Shown: in pieces, positions 57,252-64,000 of the stretch
Layout: each line of letters opens with the position of its first letter
Numbering within the stretch: position 1 is the stretch's first letter
Assembly (NCBI GenBank): GCA_035610365.1
Contig: CM069436.1
Span: forward strand, 64,061,505 to 64,125,504
Direction of reading: 5' to 3'
DNA: 64,000 nucleotides
Origin: Aquatica leii
Lineage: Eukaryota > Arthropoda > Insecta > Coleoptera > Lampyridae
Notes under the pieces: generated by a model
Database searches by the model: none
The model's input: only the letters and a program-made list of their open reading frames with translations
Told to the model about the DNA's origin: nothing
Position numbers and translations under genes: made by a program

Positions 57252-59639
57252 CTTAATTATTATTGCTGTGATTATATTCTTCCAAAAAAAATTAGAAGTA
57301 AACATAACACCAACAGCATTCTTCATTTTAATCAAATAAGTAGTTATTATTTAAGGAAAAGGTAATTACATTTATTCAAATTAAGATAAAAAAGTTAGAT
57401 TTTTCCACTTAAAAAAAATATTTATTTTTACAATAATTAAAGTAGATACATGAATGTTTTTATAAATAAATTTATTACATTTGTAATATTGATATTTGTT
57501 TTATTACAAATTTACTTTAGACCAAACCGTTTTCATTTTGCAATTAAACAGAGAACTGGTTACGTAGCAATAATTTTCTAACAAGCGAACACACTTTAAA
57601 ACTATCGCAACTCAATTTTAAACAACAAAAGCAGTTACAACATAAATCAAACTCAAGGAACATTTTTATCGCTAAATGCTGCAAATAAATCTTGCGCAAT
57701 AAGTACTAAAGCAAACAAAAATTAAGAACGTCTATTTATTCTTTTCTTTCGTCAGAAGGGGTTTGCTTTCTAATTTAATTAGTGATTAATTTGATCAATA
57801 GCTGCACCACAAAAGCTGTACAATGAAAAAATGCCAATAAAGCATAAGCACGAGCATAAAGACACGATTAAATTATTTATTAATTAAAAATAACAAAAAT
57901 TTAGATGTGGGTTTTATCTTAATTCCATAGGATTTATTATTTAGAAACTAAAAATAATTAATAGTTTTATAAATCACGTTATTATCATTGTTAAGGATTA
58001 AATGTATTTACAATAGTGTGAATTTCCTTTTAGATAAGAAAAGTTATGAATATACATGTATAGATATATCTTGATCGGAAATACAAATTAACTAGAATTG
58101 CGGTTTTGTATTAATACGATAAGCTTGCATTTATAGGTCAAAGCTTCATGTTGATTTTGAAAAATTAAAGAAGTATTATCAAAATCTCTATTACAATTAA
58201 TTTTTACTATCTACGTTTTGTGAAGATTAAGAAATACTTTAATAATTCAAATTAGGAGGCACTTGTCAGCATCCTGACGATACTTAGGGGTGAATAATCA
58301 AGTCGTCTAATTTTAATAACAAATTTAAATTTAGAAATAAAATGAAATTTTAAGTTGTGCTCTTAATTAATTGAAAGTTTACATTAAACGTGTAACTTTA
58401 TTAATCACAATGTTAGTCATTTTTATGTGTAGTTCCATTAATGTAGCTAATATATTTTATTTTAGATGTAATAAAAAAATTAGGGTAGTTCCCCTTTATA
58501 ATGTAATAAATAGATTAAAGTAAGTTATACTTTCTCTACCCAATTTTATATAGTTTTTTTTAACAGATGTACATAAAAAGTTCTTTTTCAAATAATTGAA
58601 TAAACTTTTTGAGTTGTTATCAAACATAGTAATCAAATCCAACATAACAAAGTATGTTAACAGTGCAATTAAAATTTTTCTAAGTATCAAACATTTTAAA
58701 CGTATATAATAAAACTAAAATTTAAAACTTATTAAAAATAAATGTTTGTGTTTTCGCGGTTCACGGTCTTCTGTCACAGTTTTTGTTTTCAAAACATCAT
58801 TTGTTTCTGCATTATACGATAATTTGCTGTCACTTTTGTTTTCCGAATTGGCATTTTCATTACTTTACTCCATCTTTGTTGTGTACAAATTACACATTTT
58901 AAACTAATTTCTTAATTTCCTACAATAGTGTAGAAAGTTTTCACTTTACACGTCTCCCGCTATAGTTTCAATCTTTAATGAACAATCGCAATCCACGAAT
59001 TCGATGCATCTCTCTTCTTCTTCTCGAACAAAAACAGTTTTTTAAGGGTTGTTTGTTTTGATTTTAACGCGTAGTTTTTAATCTTCATAAATAACTAGTT
59101 AACCTTAAAAAATGTTTTTTTTACAAACGCTTGTAGTTTTAGATAATTTATATTTGCTTCAATCTTTTTCGTTCTAAAATTTAAATACTCTTTATTCAAC
59201 GGAAAATTAACTAAAAGACTTTTATATTAAAGACTTTTTGACTGAATTTTTGTAGAGTTAAGCCAGCGTACTTCAAAACAAATTATTTTTCTAAAACCAA
59301 CGATTTGCTTACGTTTATTTTTTAGAACTCAGGCCAGAATGATGTTTTGAAGCTCATTGTTAAAATACTATGCTGTCGTCGGAATTCATTCATATTTATT
59401 TGAATTAGTCAAAGATTAGTTATTAATAATAAAAGCGTTATACAGGATGATACAAACGAAACAGCTATAGTTAAGCGGTGGGTCGTGTTATAGAAATAGA
59501 GAGGATTTGCAATAAACAGGCGGTTAGTAAGGTTATGTATACTCTGTGACATTAAAATTACAATAAAAACCTAGCAGAAAAGTTTAGATATTTAAAAGTA
59601 GTAAATAACTAAAATTTTAAAGAAAAAAAACAAAGAAGA
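57252..59639. other. AT-rich stretch, no firm gene
   Basis: On the minus strand at about 58865-58740 a short open piece (NENANSENKSDSKLSYNAE and onward) has a coding-like composition but no recognisable family. TACAGGATGATAC near 59457 resembles the outer end of Tc1-like elements and may be the right terminus of the next relic. Confidence 0.4.
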
Positions 59640-60185
59640 ACACAATTTTGTTTAATAATGTAACTGAAAAACTGTTGAAGAAATAGAAGAATAGGGAGTT
59701 CTACCACCTCGTTAACATATCGCAGGGAGTTTATATTGCTTCAAATAAATACCAAAAAAAACTTATTCCAATATGTTATAGCACTCCATGCTATAATACC
59801 TACAGTATGGTGATCATGCCGAACAGAAAATAGTCGTTCCCCACGTCTGACACTCATAAGACTATCATGCATCCTCAAACATAATCCGGATTCATTACTA
59901 AAGACTAATCTATGCTACTCCAAATTCCAGTGAAGTCGCAACCTATACCGCTCCAAACGTTGATGTCAGTCCGAAACCTCTATTTCGTTGGTAAATTGTT
60001 CAAAAGGCTACCGGACAACTTTTCCTACTTAACCATTGATCGGCAATTGATCTGGTACTGGAAAATCGATTTCTTATTGCCATTAGTCGAAGATGCCTGC
60101 CCTGAATCTTATTTGTTTGTCTCCGTCTCCAGATCCTTGTCTATGACGATACTGATCTTTCCTAGTCCTATCCTAGTTTGATAAC
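59640..60185 (-). pseudogene. Tc1-like transposase relic
   Basis: Minus-strand pieces in order are RHLRLMAIRNRFSSTRSIAD with QWLSRKSCPVAF, then RNRGFGLTS, then HRLVFSNESGLCLRMHDSLM and SVRRGERLF, then HTVGIIAWSAITYW, then LRYVNEVVE. They match an insect and arachnid Tc1-like family (RLMAIRNRFSSTRSIADQWL..., FSDESRFCLGMHDGR, GVMVWGAI, QRYVNDVL). The catalytic FSDE box reads FSNE, so one catalytic Asp is replaced. About four frame changes or stops. The plus-strand frame at 59912-60181 is a shadow of this gene. Confidence 0.85.
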
Positions 60186-61499
60186 AAAACGTGATAGTTG
60201 ATTGGTTCCGGTTAAGACAATTTTTAAGTTTTGTAGTAATTTTTTGTTAGAAATAAAATATTTTAAGTAATATAATATCTACAACTTGTCATCTTCGTTT
60301 GGTCTTTGGGTGTATTTCTTTTGTAAAAGACCAATTATTTAAGTTGGTTATATTCATTTCTTTTTCTTTAAGATCATTTAAGCGATTTCGCATTAAGTTA
60401 TTGAAGTTATTTCACGTTTCTTCTTCTTCTTCTTCTTCTTAAATTTTAATTGTAATTTATTAAGTACATATTTAGTGCGTATGCACTTGAATCATTTACG
60501 TCGATTTCATTGTCATACGTTTTAAGTACATTTTATTATTTATTAGTTCCGTCTGCGTTTATTCAGAACGCTATATGATTATTATTTAGTTTATTATGTT
60601 TGTTTTAATTTTGAATCTTTTCTCCACGTCTTTGTTGTATTTTTGGCTCAAATATAATTAACGATTCATAGAATTTATTGTGTTAAGTGTCGTCTTTGTG
60701 ACATATTATTCGATTTCCTCTTGGAACGGTTAAAAATCTTCCGACGGTCATTTGCAAATTTGCAACCACTCAAATTTTTGAGTAACATCTTTTAGAGCAC
60801 TTTATAAATAACCAAAAACCTACCTCTTGTAGCTACAAAAATTTGAGGTAATTATGACAATACAAAATCAATTCTGGTTTTACGTTTCGCTAACTTGAGT
60901 GCTTAAAAGCTTTGAATTTAAACAAATATTTTTTATAATAATATTGACTCAAATCCTTCAAATTAAATCAGGTGATTGATTTTATTGTTACGGAATGTTT
61001 ATTTTGCAGTATATTTTGTTTTTTAATATATTTGTTTTGCGACACACTAAGCTTTGCAATTTTATTTAACTTAAAGATATATAACCAATTTGTTACATTT
61101 TGTAAATTTAGTTTTATCCACGTTTTTCCTTTTTTCTTTTTTATACTTTTCATTTATTTATGTAATTATTTTCATTATTTTTTTAAATTTTGTAAAAAAA
61201 GTTTTTATATCGTCGGCCTACGCGCCAAGAAAATTTTAATATTACAGGTTTTAGTGTAATACACGCTGATAAAAGTAAGAATGTATGTAACAAGAATGGG
61301 CTTTTTGGTTGACTATGTTCAGAGGCCCCTTTTGAACCATAAACCTTCCTGAGCTTTTTTAATTTTGACTTTTGTTTTATTTTGATTTTGATCTGTAAAT
61401 CTTAACTTAACCTATAAAATTCATAATTTAAAGAATAGTCAAATAGAAAATATATAAATAATTTACAATAATTTAGTTATTGTTTATAGCGCAGTTGTA
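60186..61499. other. AT-rich stretch with a CTT microsatellite
   Basis: A (CTT)n tract lies at about 60418-60440. It resembles the tail at 682-710, but no LINE sequence adjoins it. A 95-codon frame at 60972-61259 is Phe/Ile/Leu-rich and looks like low-complexity translation. Confidence 0.45.
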
Positions 61500-61990
61500 G
61501 ATTTTAAATGTGACACTACCACTATCACTTGCGGAAATTGAAGGTGGTACTTATTGCTCAGTAAGAATATTTTTATTAAGAATTATTGCTCCATCAGACC
61601 CAATTGTTTTTTCTGTAGTAGGGTTGGTCGTCAAGTTTTGAGCAATCCGAATTCGTAGTACAAAATCACTTACAGCAGTAGAAGTGGAAGCAACCGGCTG
61701 ATACTGATTTGATAACGTTTTTGCCACCTTAATTTTTTTTTATAAAAAGGATTTAACATATCCCTCCTCAACTTTTGATAATTTCCAGCTCCCATGCTTT
61801 TTAATTGTAAGCAGATCACCTCCCTGATTTGCAAGGTGTGATGCAGAAGAGCGGTGGAAGCAGTGGCCAGTATATGTTTTATAATTTGACAACTTTAATA
61901 ATTCTGCAATATTTTTAGGGATTTCGCTAATTTTATTAATTCTAATTGGAGATACAGTACATTTACTTGTATCCTTGTTTATATACATTA
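61500..61990 (-). pseudogene. Crypton-like tyrosine recombinase, C-terminal half
   Basis: The minus-strand frame 61988-61740 reads INKISEIPKNIAELLKLSNY, then YTGHCFHRSSASHLANQGGD, then LLTIKKHGSWKLSKVEEGYV. These are the HxxR, H and Tyr regions of DUF3504/Crypton recombinases, whose relatives read YTGHCFRRTSATLLANAGGD and GWKSxxVAEGYIEDS. The catalytic Arg of HxxR is His here. After one in-frame stop the same frame continues through KIKVAKTLSNQYQPVAST and a low-complexity Ser/Thr tail to about 61520, as in full-length relatives. Together with the 22-kb copy this shows at least two separate insertions of the family. Confidence 0.82.
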
Positions 61991-64000
61991 TAGTTAGACA
62001 ATGACTGCGCTAAAATTGAAAACATTAATTCGAATGCAAAACTGGAGTAGTTTTGGATGCAAACGCAAAATTGACATATTTGGCGCTGCTTTTGTTAATA
62101 TTACAGATTTCCAAATTACAGATCAGTATATTCTCTTACAGTAATCTATAAAAATACAGTTTCAGAGATTTGGCAAAGACATACCTTCTTTTTTTATTAC
62201 ATCTAAAATAACCTTGAAAGAAAATTATTTCTATGCACGATAACACTTATGTTATGAAATTCGGTCTACGTAAACAACTGGTATTCTAAGAAACATAATT
62301 ATTCCCCTAATAGAAGACAATTTTATAATTGAATGTACAGTTTTTAATTTGTTTATAGAATGTTAAAGTTAACCAGTTAATGAATACACATGCTGATAAA
62401 AAAATAATAAAGATAATTTGGGTGGGCAGGCATGTTTAACTAAGGATGATCCTTTTATGTCGATAAACAGAAATATTCTACATGTTTCTGTTTATTGACA
62501 TAATAAAAACACATCTGGGATCTGGTATATTTTAGGTAATGCTGGTATTATTTCTGGCCGTTTTTAACTATGCAGTGCACGCTGCTTAATAGAATCACGT
62601 TGTGACTTGAGGTTTTTGATAATAATAACCAAATGATAACAATATACAAAATTCAGGAAAAATGCTTATTTGTTAGAAAGCAGTAAATACATCAGCGTGT
62701 ATGTGATTAACAGGTTGTTAATTTAGAAGTTGAAATCAAATCGTCAATACAAGTTAAAAAAAACATAAAACGTTTAAAAAATCAGCATTTTGAGCCAACG
62801 GATCTGTAGCATTAAGCAGTTTATTGACCGTTAATAAAAAGAAATCAAAAACAACGTTATGATGCTTCATTCACTATTCTAAGAACTACACAATTCTTCT
62901 TAGAAATTTGCTCACAGTAAAAATAAAAACAAAACAATGTTATCATATAAGACGTAGTTAATTTAATTTGATATTCTAAGAGGGCACGTACTTTCCAAGT
63001 TAACTCACAAAGATAACGTATTTACAGATGTTAAAATAATGTACCGTTTCGTAAATCAGTCAAATTATTTTAATAAATAAATAACATTGCATAAATAAGA
63101 GAAATACGCAAAGCAACTATTTTTAGAGTACAATGATAAAATTTTTCACTCTAAACAACCGTATTGTAAAAAACCAGCTCAAAAATGCATACAAAATAAG
63201 TTATTGATCATGTATAGAAACAAACCTGACAATAAATTAATAACAAAAACCTAAATTATGATTACTATAAACGGCGTTTTTTCTATGTAGTAGCATGCGT
63301 CCGGATTGTTACTTTAGTAAAATGATAAGATTACCCGATTGAAAACATTATTCATGATTCCGATAAGCGGCGAGCGCTGTAAGTAATTCATACAAAAATT
63401 TCAATCATTAATTTGGTTCTGAAGTCCGAATCTTTGAAGCATCGCCCTGAATTTATTGCTAAAAATACATCTAAAGTGCTAATAAGCTTGTATATTTATA
63501 TTTTATGTGCCTTTTGAGTAGTATAAAAATTTTAAAAAAATTCTTCTTCGTTGGTTTCCGACTTAAAAAGTAAATGAAACAAACCACTCAACCGATTATA
63601 ATTTTATAGAAACGTTTGCAGGATTTTATTCATTCTATATTTTGTTTGTAAACAGAAATTAAAGTGTACGAATTATTTTTGCAAACTCAGAGTTTTCAGA
63701 ATCAAAGCAAGTTAGCTGGTAAAACATTGCTTTGCACGTATGTCGAAACTAATAGTGTGTGTAGCTTACTTGTGCCGCCATCGTTTGCAATCTTTTAATA
63801 ACCAAAAACCGTTTGAGACTTTGCATTTAATTATTACCTTGTTTTCACTATCGCCATCTAACATGACTAAAAATCTGTGGTTGCAGTTCAACGTATTTCT
63901 TAATGATAGCAATCTAAGATACTTCTGTTATGGTTATGAGGAATACACGAGATGTGATGTTTTTGGTTACATGAACTTCTTCTTATCAGATTTGAACTCA
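61991..64000. other. AT-rich stretch, no recognised gene
   Basis: It holds the hairpin at 62453-62504 and otherwise nothing I can assign. The last 250 bases are slightly GC-richer, and a CTGTGGTTGCAG 3'-splice-like site lies near 63878, but no exon is convincing. Confidence 0.4.
62453..62504. repeat. Short near-perfect hairpin
   Basis: The left arm 62453-62473 pairs with 62485-62504 with one mismatch (GTCGATAAACAG against CTGTTTATTGAC) around an 11-nt loop. Purpose unknown; a small foldback or precursor-RNA-like fold. Confidence 0.55.

Noticed and set aside
59912-60181. 89-codon open frame on the plus strand
   Set aside because: The minus strand of the same DNA encodes clear Tc1-like transposase motifs, so this frame is a shadow.
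60418-60440. CTT repeat as the tail of a second LINE copy
   Set aside because: The adjoining sequence has no similarity to the LINE 3' region at 710-800; a plain microsatellite is simpler.
60972-61259. Phe/Ile/Leu-rich 95-codon frame that looks membrane-like
   Set aside because: T-rich DNA translates into such sequence by chance; there is an equally long frame on the other strand.
63870-64000. Host exon at the right edge
   Set aside because: A 3'-splice-like site is present, but the following frame shows no recognisable protein and is cut by the window edge.

Overview
The window looks like repeat-dominated intergenic DNA from an insect or close arthropod relative. It is very AT-rich, has no operons or closely packed ORFs, and its mobile-element families (several IS630-Tc1-mariner lineages, piggyBac, Merlin, pogo, Crypton-like, Helitron, Penelope-like, Copia, Gypsy, and a LINE ending in a CTT/GAA tail) are typical of insect genomes. 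The species cannot be named from sequence alone. I found no convincing host protein-coding gene, tRNA or rRNA. Every coding stretch I recognise is a broken mobile-element protein or an uncharacterised repeat-family protein.

Layout: 0.7-3.2 kb, a LINE on the minus strand; 3.3-4.1 kb, a Tc1-like transposase; 6.0-6.3 kb, a second Tc1/mariner-superfamily fragment; 7.6-13 kb, a Ty1/copia fossil carrying foreign DNA in its middle, part of which ends like a Helitron; 14.8 kb, a GC-elevated relic ORF; 16.5 kb, a Penelope-like GIY-YIG tail; 22.1-22.8 kb, a Crypton-like tyrosine recombinase with two short introns; 23.8-28.3 kb, a nest of two piggyBac families and a Merlin element; 29.9-30.4 kb, a second Penelope-like tail; 30.8-33.5 kb, a pogo-class transposon with matching terminal inverted repeats; 40-41.9 kb, a Ty3/gypsy fossil; 47.0-49.5 kb, a third piggyBac with both TTAA-flanked ends; 53.9-54.2 kb, the 3' end of a Helitron; 55-55.8 kb, a relic of an uncharacterised family with an LHALTGCD motif; 56.1-56.6 kb, a mariner relic; 57.0-57.25 kb, a large palindromic foldback element; 59.6-60.2 kb, a Tc1-like relic; 61.5-62.0 kb, the C-terminal half of another Crypton-like recombinase. 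The DNA between these is AT-rich and mostly featureless to reading by eye.

The most striking unexplained signal is a tandem pair of about 54-nt folded units at 50778-50907. Their stems differ in sequence but almost every difference is compensated by its pairing partner, while the hairpin loop and a downstream pseudoknot partner are conserved. This is what a selected RNA (or single-stranded DNA) structure looks like. Other points of interest are a piggyBac right end duplicated in inverted orientation, several long hairpins, and two GC-richer islands with heat-shock-element-like motifs.
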